NCBI GenBank assembly: GCA_040235415.1
Contig: JBECKR010000077.1
Location: 1-8,019, forward strand
Length of the DNA: 8,019 bases
DNA from: JBECKR01 sp040235415
GTDB taxonomy: Bacteria; Acidobacteriota; Polarisedimenticolia; Polarisedimenticolales; Polarisedimenticolaceae
Direction: 5' to 3'
The translations under genes were made by a program, and so were the position numbers. Numbering within the stretch: the stretch's first letter is position 1; every line of letters begins with the position of its first letter. Under the pieces are notes generated by a model that was not told the DNA's origin, did not search any database, and was given only the letters and a program-made list of their open reading frames with translations. Shown one piece after another: positions 1 to 5,817 of this stretch.

Positions 1-1
1 C

Positions 2-1210
2 CTCGAGGCCGAGGCGCCGCGGCACGCGGCGATCATGGCCCTCGAGATGGGCAAGCCACTCCCCGAGGGTGAGGCCGAGGCGAAGAAGTGCGCCTGGGTC
101 TGCCGGTACTACGCCGACCACGCCGCCGCGTTCCTCGCGGACGACCCGCGGGAGTCCGACGGCGACGCCGCATTCGTGAGACACGACGCGCTCGGCCCGG
201 TGCTCGCCGTCATGCCGTGGAACTACCCGTACTGGCAGTTCTTCCGCTTCGCGGCGCCCGCGCTCATGGCCGGGAACACCATGCTCTTGAAGCACGCGCC
301 GAACACGCCGCGGTGCGCGCTCGCGATCGAGCGTCTGCTGCTCGACTCCGGCCTTCCCGGAGGCGTGGCGCAGAGCGCGTTCCTCGACGAGGCCGGCGCC
401 GCGGCGGCGATCGCGGACCCTCGCCTGCGCGGCGTCACCCTGACCGGCAGCACCCGTGCCGGATCCGAGGTCGCCGCCGTCGCCGGGCGGCATTTGAAGC
501 CGATCGTGCTCGAGCTCGGCGGCAGCGATCCGTTCGTCGTGCTCGACGACGCCGACCTCGACGCCGCCGTCGCCGTCGGGGTCCGCGCCCGCTGTCAGAA
601 CTCGGGGCAGAGCTGCATCGCCGCCAAGCGCTTCCTGGTGCACCGCGCGGTGCACGACTGCTTCGCCGAGGCGTTCGTGGAGCGCGTCCGTGGCCTCCGC
701 GTCGGAGACCCCCGCGAGGACGGCGTCGACGTCGGGCCGCTCGCGCGGCGCGACCTCCGCGAGCATCTCGCCGCGCAAGTCGAGGCCAGCATCGCGTCCG
801 GCGCCCGCGTCCTCACCGGAGGCGAGGCGCCGCAACGCAAGGGGTTCTTCTACCTTCCGACGGTGCTGGTCGACGTCCCGGAGTCGTCGGCGGCGGCCCG
901 CGAGGAGCTGTTCGGACCCGTCGCCGCGATCCTGCGGTTCGAGGACGACGACGACGCGGTCCGGCTCGCGAACGCGTCGCGGTACGGGCTCGGAGCGAGC
1001 CTGTGGACCCGCGACGCCGACCGCGCGCTCGCGCTCGTCCCGCGGATCGAGGCCGGAGCGGTGTTCGTCAACGGGCTGGTCAAGTCCGACCCCCGGCTGC
1101 CGTTCGGGGGCGTCAAGGACTCGGGCTTCGGCCGGGAGCTCGGACGCGAGGGGATCCTCGAGTTCGTGAACGTGCGCACGGTCTGGGTGCGGCGCGCGGC
1201 GTCCGAATAG
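2..1210 (+). CDS. NAD(P)+-dependent aldehyde dehydrogenase, succinate-semialdehyde dehydrogenase type (5' truncated by window)
   Basis: This soluble enzyme probably oxidises an aldehyde, plausibly succinate semialdehyde, to the acid with NAD(P)+. The frame is open to the window edge, and the residues before the first Met (position 35) already look like family sequence running into IMALEMGKPLPEG. That Met is therefore internal, and I estimate about 60-70 N-terminal residues are missing. Counting from that Met, I see the PWNYP motif with the conserved Asn63, LLKHAPNTP with cofactor-site Lys86, GSTRAG at 138-143, and ELGGSDP with general-base Glu160. NSGQSCIAAKR carries the catalytic Cys194. EELFGPVAAI and the C-terminal PFGGVKDSGFGRELG follow. 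All key catalytic residues are present and no frameshift is seen. The Sad/GabD-like pattern (MALEMGKP, GQSCIAAKRF) suggests the semialdehyde subgroup, but substrate cannot be fixed from sequence. It lies 57 bp upstream of a hydrolase gene. Confidence 0.93.
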   Translation, partial: LEAEAPRHAAIMALEMGKPLPEGEAEAKKCAWVCRYYADHAAAFLADDPRESDGDAAFVRHDALGPVLAVMPWNYPYWQFFRFAAPALMAGNTMLLKHAPNTPRCALAIERLLLDSGLPGGVAQSAFLDEAGAAAAIADPRLRGVTLTGSTRAGSEVAAVAGRHLKPIVLELGGSDPFVVLDDADLDAAVAVGVRARCQNSGQSCIAAKRFLVHRAVHDCFAEAFVERVRGLRVGDPREDGVDVGPLARRDLREHLAAQVEASIASGARVLTGGEAPQRKGFFYLPTVLVDVPESSAAAREELFGPVAAILRFEDDDDAVRLANASRYGLGASLWTRDADRALALVPRIEAGAVFVNGLVKSDPRLPFGGVKDSGFGRELGREGILEFVNVRTVWVRRAASE

Positions 1211-1234
1211 GACGGCGTCTCGCGGGTTGTGCGG

Positions 1235-1256
1235 TCCCGGCCGATCCGGGCCGGGG
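1235..1256 (+). promoter_or_regulatory. GC hairpin next to the hydrolase ribosome binding site
   Basis: CCCGGCC (1236-1242) pairs perfectly with GGCCGGG (1249-1255) around a six-base loop, and a T·G wobble (1235/1256) can extend the stem. The 3' arm runs directly into the G-rich Shine-Dalgarno stretch (about 1253-1264) before the ATG at 1268. No T-run follows, so it does not look like a normal intrinsic terminator of the dehydrogenase gene. It could limit ribosome access or act as a weak attenuator. In DNA this GC-rich such a stem can also arise by chance. Confidence 0.35.
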
Positions 1257-1267
1257 GAGGAGGACCC

Positions 1268-2683
1268 ATGGGGAAGCTCTGCGGTCGGATCGCGCTCGTC
1301 GTCGCGCTCGCGGCGCCGCTCGCCCTCGCGGAGGAGTCCGCGCCGGCCGTCGGCGGTCGCTGGGCCGGATCGATCGACCTGCCGGGGGTGGCGCTCGGAA
1401 TCGAGGTCACGTTCGCGCGGGAAGGGGACGGCTGGTCCGCGACGATCGACATCCCGATGCAGAACGCCGCCGGCCTCGCGCTGCGCAACGTCCGGGTCGA
1501 GGGCACGAAGGTGCACTTCGAGCTCCCCGCCGGCCCCGGCCTCGCGGTGTTCGACGGCACGCTCGACGGCGACGCGATCGCAGGGAAGTTCACCCAGAGC
1601 GTCGTCGAGACGACGTTCCGGCTCGAGCGCGCGAAGCCGGAGGCGGCTGCGGCCGAGCCGGTGCCGTATCGCACCGAGGACGCCACGTTCTCGAACGGCG
1701 ACCTGAAGCTCGCGGGGTCCCTGACGCTCCCCGCAGGCGCGGGGCCGTTCCCCGCGGCGGTTCTGATCACCGGGAGCGGTCCCCAGGACCGCGACGAGAC
1801 GGTGTTCGGCTTCAAGCCGTTCAAGCTGCTCGCCGACCGCCTCGGCAGGGCCGGGATCGCGACGCTGCGGTACGACGACCGCGGCGTCGGAGGATCGAGC
1901 GCCGGTCCCGCGGACGCCACGACCGCCGACTTCGTCGGCGACGTCGAGGCCGCGCTGCGATGGCTCGCGACGAGGCCGGAGATCGCCAAGGGCCGCGTCG
2001 GCCTCCTCGGCCACAGTGAGGGCGCGATCGTCGCCGCCATGACCGCGGTGAAGAAGCCCGATGCGGTCGCGTTCGTCGTGATGCTCGCGGGGCCCGCGGT
2101 CGACGGCGAGACGCTCCTGCGTGCGCAGGCCGCGGCCCTGGTCCGCGCCGCCGGGGGCGGGGAGGCGGACCTCGCGGCGACCGCGGAGCAGCAGACCCGC
2201 CTGTTCGCGGCGGTCCGCTCCGGAAAGGGCTGGGATGAGCTCGAGCGGGACGCGGTGGCGAAGGCGGTGGAGCAGATCCGGGCGCTCCCCGAGGCCCAGC
2301 GCGCCGCGATCGGCGACCCCGAGGCCTACGCCAAGCAGGCGGTCGCCCCGCAGCTGACGGCGGCGCGCTCGCCGTGGTACCGCTACTTCCTCGACCTCGA
2401 CCCACGCGAGGCGCTCGCGAAGGTCCGGGCGCCGATGCTCGCGCTCTACGGCGGGAAGGACCTCCAGGTCCCGGCCGAGCTCGACCGCGACGCGCTCGAG
2501 CGCGCGGCCGGGGGCGAGGGCCACGATCTCACGGTGCGGGTCTTCCCCGAAGCCAACCACTTGTTCCAGAAGGCGAGGACCGGGTCGGTGGAAGAGTACG
2601 GCGTCCTCCCGAGGGAGTTCGTCGACGGCATGCCGCAGGCGATCACGGAGTGGATCCTCGCGAAAACCGCCCCGGCGAAGTGA
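1268..2683 (+). CDS. Exported alpha/beta-hydrolase, EstD-like serine esterase/acyl hydrolase
   Basis: This is a predicted secreted or periplasmic serine hydrolase of 471 aa. I chose the ATG at 1268 because a strong GGAGGAGGA lies just upstream; an in-frame GTG at 1229 would put an unlikely Arg/Gly-rich stretch before the signal peptide. Residues 1-21 form a signal peptide (Lys/Arg, then IALVVALAAPLALA) with probable cleavage after ALA. Residues 30-120 are a beta-rich N-terminal domain of the kind that precedes hydrolase domains in this group. The hydrolase domain starts near residue 140, with the GSGPQDRDE oxyanion-region motif, RYDDRGVGGS, and the nucleophile elbow GHSEG (Ser250). YGGKD supplies Asp398 and EANHLF supplies His431, completing the triad. 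The GPQDRDE motif and triad order match the EstD family. The gap between Ser and Asp is long, suggesting a sizeable lid, roughly residues 280-370. Substrate is unknown; an S33-type peptidase activity is a less likely alternative. Confidence 0.88.
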   Translation: MGKLCGRIALVVALAAPLALAEESAPAVGGRWAGSIDLPGVALGIEVTFAREGDGWSATIDIPMQNAAGLALRNVRVEGTKVHFELPAGPGLAVFDGTLDGDAIAGKFTQSVVETTFRLERAKPEAAAAEPVPYRTEDATFSNGDLKLAGSLTLPAGAGPFPAAVLITGSGPQDRDETVFGFKPFKLLADRLGRAGIATLRYDDRGVGGSSAGPADATTADFVGDVEAALRWLATRPEIAKGRVGLLGHSEGAIVAAMTAVKKPDAVAFVVMLAGPAVDGETLLRAQAAALVRAAGGGEADLAATAEQQTRLFAAVRSGKGWDELERDAVAKAVEQIRALPEAQRAAIGDPEAYAKQAVAPQLTAARSPWYRYFLDLDPREALAKVRAPMLALYGGKDLQVPAELDRDALERAAGGEGHDLTVRVFPEANHLFQKARTGSVEEYGVLPREFVDGMPQAITEWILAKTAPAK

Positions 2684-2699
2684 CGGCCGGCGCCGGCGG

Positions 2700-2705
2700 T
2701 AAGAT
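2700..2705 (+). promoter_or_regulatory. Possible -10 element upstream of the first sigma factor operon
   Basis: TAAGAT sits in the gap between the hydrolase stop and the sigma gene and is one of the few A/T-rich hexamers in this GC-rich region. It would give a leader of about 80 nt before the GTG at 2791. I see no convincing -35 hexamer at 16-18 bp upstream, so this rests on base composition and position only. Confidence 0.25.
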
Positions 2706-2790
2706 AGCGAAGCGCTCGAATAAGGCCGCGGCGGGCGGGTACTCCGTCTCGACGGGCCGCCGGGAGGGCGGACCGGAGCGGAGGACCGAG

Positions 2791-3375
2791 GTGGAGGTCG
2801 CGTTGCCGAGCATGGCCGTCGAGACCGACGAGGCGCTGGTCGACCGCGCCCGCACCGGCGACGTCCAGGCGTTCGGCGAGCTCGTCCACCGCCACATGCG
2901 GCGGGCGTACTACGCGGCGCTCGGGCTCGTGGGCTCGCCCGACGACGCCCTCGATCTCTCGCAAGAGGCGTTCGTCCGGGCGTTCCGGGCGCGCACGCGG
3001 CTCGAGTCGGGGCGGCCGTTCTACCCCTGGCTGTACCAGATCCTGCGCCGGCTGTGCTTCAACTTCGTGCGCGACCGTCGCACGCGGCGGATGCGGACCC
3101 AGGACGCCGCGGCGTGGCTCGTCGAGCAGGCGTCGGCGCGCGTCGCGGACCTGCGGCCGGGCCGCTCGATCGAGCGCGAGGAGGCGCGCCGCCGCGTGGC
3201 GGACGCCATCGCAACCCTTCCGGAGCACGAGCGCGAGACGATCGTGCTGCGGGAGTTCGAGGAGCTGTCCTACAAGGAGATCGCCGAGCTGCTCGGCATC
3301 CCGATCGGCACCGTGATGTCGCGGCTGTACTCGGCTCGCCGCCGGCTCGCGGCCGCGCTCGAGGAGGGCCGATGA
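2791..3375 (+). CDS. ECF (extracytoplasmic function) RNA polymerase sigma factor, RpoE-like
   Basis: This alternative sigma factor of about 194 aa directs RNA polymerase to a dedicated stress regulon. Region 2 spans about residues 28-98 (AFGELVHRHMRRAYYAALG, DDALDLSQEAFVRAFRA, then PFYPWLYQILRRLCFNFVRDRRTRR). Region 4 spans about 136-190 (LPEHERETIVLREFEELSY, then the helix-turn-helix EIAELLGIPIGTVMSRLYSARRR). There is no SnoaL-like or other C-terminal extension. The start is uncertain. GTG 2791 has GGAGGA at 2780-2785 with five-base spacing. TTG 2803 has GGAGG at 2793-2797. ATG 2812 gives the most family-typical start (MAVETDEALVDRA) but has no well-placed Shine-Dalgarno. I chose the GTG; the ATG would give 187 aa. 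The stop overlaps the next start as ATGA, the usual arrangement for a sigma factor co-translated with its anti-sigma factor. Confidence 0.92.
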   Translation: MEVALPSMAVETDEALVDRARTGDVQAFGELVHRHMRRAYYAALGLVGSPDDALDLSQEAFVRAFRARTRLESGRPFYPWLYQILRRLCFNFVRDRRTRRMRTQDAAAWLVEQASARVADLRPGRSIEREEARRRVADAIATLPEHERETIVLREFEELSYKEIAELLGIPIGTVMSRLYSARRRLAAALEEGR

Positions 3376-3836
3376 CCGCGTTGAGCCACGACGCCCGCGA
3401 GCGGGCCCGAGCCCTCATGATGTCGGCCCTCGACGGGGAGATCGCACCCGGAGAGCGCCGCGAGCTCGAGGAGCTTCTCGCCCGCGACCCGGAGCTCATG
3501 GAGGAGTGGCGCAGCATGGAGCGCGTCAAGGACTTGACCTCGGACCTGACCTACCGCGAGCCGCCGGAGGAGGTCTGGGAGGTCTACTGGGAGTCGGTCT
3601 ACAACAAGATCGAGCGCGGCATCGGCTGGGTGCTGCTCTCGCTCGGCGCCGTCGTGCTCTTCGGCTGGGGCGCGTGGCACGCGGTCGAGGCGATCGCGCG
3701 CGACACGACGATGCCCGCGGGGATCAAGCTCGCGATCCTGGCGGTCGCGATCGGGGGAATCGTGCTCGGCGTGTCGGTCGCGCGCGAGAAGCTGTTCGCC
3801 TGGAGGCGGGATCCGTACCGGAGGGTCAAGCGATGA
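3372..3836 (+). CDS. Two-TM anti-sigma-like membrane protein, zinc motif lost
   Basis: This 154-aa protein is probably the inner-membrane anti-sigma factor for the sigma factor whose stop codon it overlaps by 4 bp. The cytoplasmic N-terminus contains MMSALDGEIAPGERRELEEL, which resembles the start of the zf-HC2/ZAS anti-sigma domain (xLDGELxxxExxxLExHL). Where zinc-binding members have HxxxCxxC this protein reads LARDPELMEE, so it has no zinc ligands and no cysteines at all. Residues 66-83 (EEVWEVYWESVYNKIERG) are an acidic, aromatic juxtamembrane helix. Predicted membrane spans are about 84-106 and 117-137, and a very basic tail (REKLFAWRRDPYRRVKR) suggests that both termini are cytoplasmic. 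The role is inferred from gene order and the N-terminal resemblance; residue-level proof of sigma binding is not visible. Its stop overlaps the YbjQ-family start as ATGA. Confidence 0.8.
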   Translation: MTALSHDARERARALMMSALDGEIAPGERRELEELLARDPELMEEWRSMERVKDLTSDLTYREPPEEVWEVYWESVYNKIERGIGWVLLSLGAVVLFGWGAWHAVEAIARDTTMPAGIKLAILAVAIGGIVLGVSVAREKLFAWRRDPYRRVKR

Positions 3837-4156
3837 TCGTCGTCACGCCGGCGTCCGCGGTCGTGGGCTACCGCGTCGTCCGGACGCTCGGGCTCGTCCG
3901 CGGCAACACCATCCGAGCCCGGAACGTCGGCCGCGACATCATGGCGGCTCTCAAGAACCTCATCGGCGGGGAGATCGAGGAGTACACGAAGATGATGGGG
4001 GAGGCGCGCGAGCAGGCCATCGACCGCATGATCGAGAACGCCCGGGAGCTCGGCGCGAACGGGATCTTGGACGTACGCTTCGGCACGAGCTACGTCATGG
4101 CGTCGGCCGCCGAGATCCTGGCGTACGGCAACGCCGTCGTGCTGGAGCCCGAGTGA
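3833..4156 (+). CDS. YbjQ/UPF0145 family protein (heavy-metal-binding-domain annotation)
   Basis: This small soluble protein of 107 aa belongs to the YbjQ (UPF0145, DUF74) family, which forms small oligomeric alpha/beta rings. The heavy-metal-binding name is database tradition; the biochemical role is not established. Family features visible are the N-terminal strand with GYRVVRTLGLVRGNTIRARN, then GRDIMAALKNLIGGEIEEYTKM, a long helix MGEAREQAIDRMIENARELG, and ANGILDVRFGTSYV. It ends in AEILAYGNAVVLEPE. Length is typical of the family and the protein has no cysteine or histidine, which argues against a classical metal site. The ATG overlaps the stop of the anti-sigma-like gene, so translation is almost certainly coupled. 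This makes it the third gene of the sigma operon. Confidence 0.9.
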   Translation: MIVVTPASAVVGYRVVRTLGLVRGNTIRARNVGRDIMAALKNLIGGEIEEYTKMMGEAREQAIDRMIENARELGANGILDVRFGTSYVMASAAEILAYGNAVVLEPE

Positions 4157-4177
4157 GCCGAGTCTCGCCCCGGGCTC
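4145..4177. terminator. Possible bidirectional terminator between convergent genes
   Basis: GAGCCCG (4145-4151) is the reverse complement of CGGGCTC (4171-4177), with a 19-base loop that contains a smaller CGAG/CTCG pairing. It straddles the 19-bp gap between the YbjQ-family stop (4156) and the stop of the minus-strand gene (4176). The position is right for a shared terminator, but there is no T-tract on either side and the loop is long, so confidence is low. Confidence 0.28.
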
Positions 4178-4697
4178 AGGCCGAGGCGCGGCGCTCGAGC
4201 ACCGGCCTCAAGCCCGCCCACGTCCGGGGATCGAGCGCCACGAGGCTCGCGAGGTACAGGTCGACGCGATCGCCCGGAAACGCGGCGTCGAGCGCGTCGG
4301 CTGCGGCGCGGAGCGCGTCCTCGGACGGCGGCCCGAGCTCGTGGTCGGGGTCGATGAGGCCGTTCTCGTGAGGGATGTCGAGACGATCGAGGAACGCGGC
4401 GAGGAGGTCGCGGCGCTCTCCGAGGTGGAGCGCGAGCAGGAGGGACCCCGCGAGCGAGTCGTCCGCGGCGACCGCGCGCGCGAGGTACCCGACGCGGCGC
4501 TCGACCGGGAGCTTCTGGACCGCGGCCGGCCGGAACCGCAGGCGGGTCGCGATCGCGACGTTCGCCTCGGCGCGCTGCGCCGGGTCGTCCGAGCGCAGCA
4601 GGGTCCGGGCCGCCTCGGTGCGCGTCGCGGGATCGAGCCGCGCCCACAGGCGGGCCGGGCTCAAGTGCTCGAGCTCCAAGTCTCGGAGGATGGACAT
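4176..4697 (-). CDS. Unrecognised all-helical protein, 173 aa
   Basis: I do not recognise this protein. The start is the ATG at 4697 (reading MSILRDLELEHL), with GGGAG about nine bases upstream on the minus strand. It appears soluble: no signal peptide, no membrane span, no cysteine, and rich in Ala, Leu, Arg and Asp. Predicted helices follow one another with short DP or PxD turns (LSPARLWARLD, DPATRTEAARTLLRSDDPAQRAEA, LPVERRVGYLARAVAADD, LLLALHLGERRDLLAAFLDRL). This resembles an alpha-solenoid such as HEAT or TPR, although no repeat unit is clear. A distinctive less-helical segment, LDIPHENGLIDPDHELGPP (107-124), is followed by helices ending near WAGLRPVLERR. It stands alone on this strand, convergent with the YbjQ gene and divergent from the zf-TFIIB/LemA operon. 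Normal codon composition and a plausible ribosome binding site support a real gene. Confidence 0.72.
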   Translation of the reverse strand: MSILRDLELEHLSPARLWARLDPATRTEAARTLLRSDDPAQRAEANVAIATRLRFRPAAVQKLPVERRVGYLARAVAADDSLAGSLLLALHLGERRDLLAAFLDRLDIPHENGLIDPDHELGPPSEDALRAAADALDAAFPGDRVDLYLASLVALDPRTWAGLRPVLERRASA

Positions 4698-4816
4698 GCC
4701 GGCGTCTCCCTGATCGAAACCGCTACTGTACAACGGCGCGCGGCCGTTTTCCCCTTCGCGTGGGCGAACGCCGGCGGCTACACTGCCGATCCGACGCGCG
4801 CCCGGAGGACCCGCCC
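4698..4816. promoter_or_regulatory. Divergent promoter region with -10-like hexamers
   Basis: This 119-bp gap separates two divergent starts and is less GC-rich than its surroundings. On the plus strand TACACT (4779-4784) is a reasonable -10, with only a weak TTCGCG (4755-4760) 18 bp before it; transcription would start near 4791, ahead of the GGAGG (4804-4808) and ATG (4817). On the minus strand the complement of 4725-4730 reads TACAGT, another -10-like hexamer about 27 bp before the minus-strand ATG; no good -35 is seen. The divergent geometry makes promoters here likely, but the exact hexamers are guesses. Confidence 0.4.
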
Positions 4817-5224
4817 ATGTGTCCGAACTGCGGCAGCCCGCTCGTGATCGTCGAGCTCGAGAGCGTCGAGACCGACTACTGCGTAGCGTGCGGCGGCACA
4901 TGGCTCGACTCGGGCGAGATCGAGCGCATCGCGGAGGCGGCGGGGCTCGATGCCGGCGAGATGGAGCGCGCGCTGCACGACGCTCCGGCGACCGGCCCGA
5001 CGAGACGGCGGTGCGTGCGCTGCGGCAAGCGCATGGAGACCTTCCGCGTCGGCGGCGTGGCGGCGGTCGAGTTCGACCGCTGCCGTCGCGGCCACGGGCT
5101 GTGGCTCGATCGCGGGGAGCTCGAGTCGGTGGTCCGCGCCTTCGCCTCCGGGCGGGAGAGCGCGGTGGCGAGTTTCTTCTCCGACGTGTTCCGCTCGGAG
5201 ATCGGCGGCGGGACGGACGCTTGA
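4817..5224 (+). CDS. zf-TFIIB-like zinc-binding protein with two zinc-finger units
   Basis: This 135-aa cytoplasmic protein has two zinc-ribbon units of the bacterial zf-TFIIB type, a family with no firmly assigned function. Unit 1 is CPNC (Cys2, Cys5) ... YCVACGGTWLDSGEIERI (Cys22, Cys25). Unit 2 is CVRC (Cys66, Cys69) ... DRCRRGHGLWLDRGELESV (Cys89, His93), where a CxxxH replaces the second CxxC. Each unit ends in the family signature G-x-WLD-x-GE(I/L)E. The start is the ATG at 4817 with GGAGG eight bases upstream; an earlier in-frame start would run through the probable promoter. The C-terminal 30 residues (FASGRESAVASFFSDVF) may form an amphipathic helix. It is the first gene of an operon with lemA 22 bp downstream, which suggests a role alongside LemA and the M48 protease. 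Confidence 0.88.
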   Translation: MCPNCGSPLVIVELESVETDYCVACGGTWLDSGEIERIAEAAGLDAGEMERALHDAPATGPTRRRCVRCGKRMETFRVGGVAAVEFDRCRRGHGLWLDRGELESVVRAFASGRESAVASFFSDVFRSEIGGGTDA

Positions 5225-5246
5225 GGCGCCCGCCGGGGAGGATGCC

Positions 5247-5801
5247 ATGATTCCTGGACTCGTGGTTTTGGCGATCCTGGTGGTGCTGGTGCTGTGGATG
5301 GTCGGCATGTACAACGGCTTGGTGCGCCTGCGCAACCAGGTCAAGAACGCCTGGTCGCAGATCGACGTCCAGCTCAAGCGACGCCACGACCTCATCCCGA
5401 ACCTCGTCGAGACCGTGAAGGGGTACGCCGGCCACGAGAAGACGACGCTCGAGAACGTCGTCAAGGCCCGCAGCCAGGCGGTGAGCGCGCAGGGGGTCGA
5501 GCAGCAGGCGCGCGCGGAGGGCGAGCTCTCCGCGGCGCTCGGCCGGCTCATGGTCGTCGTCGAGCAGTACCCGGACCTCAAGGCGAATCAGAACTTCCTC
5601 GCGCTCCAGGAGGAGCTGACCTCGACCGAGAACAAGATCGGATTCTCGCGGCAGTCCTACAACGACAACGTCATGGTCTACAACACCAGGGTCGAGACGT
5701 TCCCGGCGAACGTCATGGCCGGCATGTTCGGCTTCAAGCAGGAGCCGTTCTTCGAGATCGAGAACGCGGCGGAGCGGGCGGTTCCGCAGGTGAAATTCTG
5801 A
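5247..5801 (+). CDS. lemA: LemA family membrane-anchored protein
   Basis: LemA proteins are small membrane-anchored coiled-coil proteins whose biochemical role is unclear; they are often encoded next to HtpX/M48 proteases or TPM-domain proteins. This one has the usual length (184 aa). Residues 1-20 are a single membrane anchor (MIPGLVVLAILVVLVLWMVG). The highly conserved core follows: YNGLVRLRNQVKNAWSQIDV, then QLKRRHDLIPNLVETVKGYA. Next come the helical EKTTLENVVKARSQAVSAQ, a central QARAEGELSAALGRLMVVVE, and YPDLKANQNFLALQEELTS. TENKIGFSRQSYNDNVMVYN and the FGFKQEPFFEIE tail end the protein. GGGGAGGA lies five bases before the ATG. It sits between the zf-TFIIB-like gene and the M48 protease gene, with gaps of 22 and 16 bp, so co-transcription is very likely. 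Confidence 0.96.
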   Translation: MIPGLVVLAILVVLVLWMVGMYNGLVRLRNQVKNAWSQIDVQLKRRHDLIPNLVETVKGYAGHEKTTLENVVKARSQAVSAQGVEQQARAEGELSAALGRLMVVVEQYPDLKANQNFLALQEELTSTENKIGFSRQSYNDNVMVYNTRVETFPANVMAGMFGFKQEPFFEIENAAERAVPQVKF

Positions 5802-5817
5802 TCCCTCGGGCCCGCCG

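Noticed and set aside
35..37. ATG at 35 as the true start of the aldehyde dehydrogenase
   Set aside because: Residues encoded before it continue family-like sequence, there is no ribosome binding site, and starting here would remove the N-terminal part of the cofactor domain. The gene is cut by the window edge instead.
88..2019. Very long open frame (643 codons) overlapping the aldehyde dehydrogenase and hydrolase genes
   Set aside because: Its product is a low-complexity Arg/Ala/Gly/Pro-rich string with no domain, as expected from an out-of-frame reading of GC-rich coding DNA. Both real genes in the other frames have full catalytic motifs.
850..2040. 396-codon minus-strand frame antisense to the dehydrogenase/hydrolase boundary
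   Set aside because: Ser/Arg/Ala/Pro-rich composition, no motif, and it crosses two well-supported plus-strand genes.
2686..2697. Perfect 12-bp palindrome GCCGGCGCCGGC just after the hydrolase stop codon
   Set aside because: It has no loop to form a hairpin and no T-tract. Such GC palindromes are common by chance at this base composition, so I did not call a terminator or operator.
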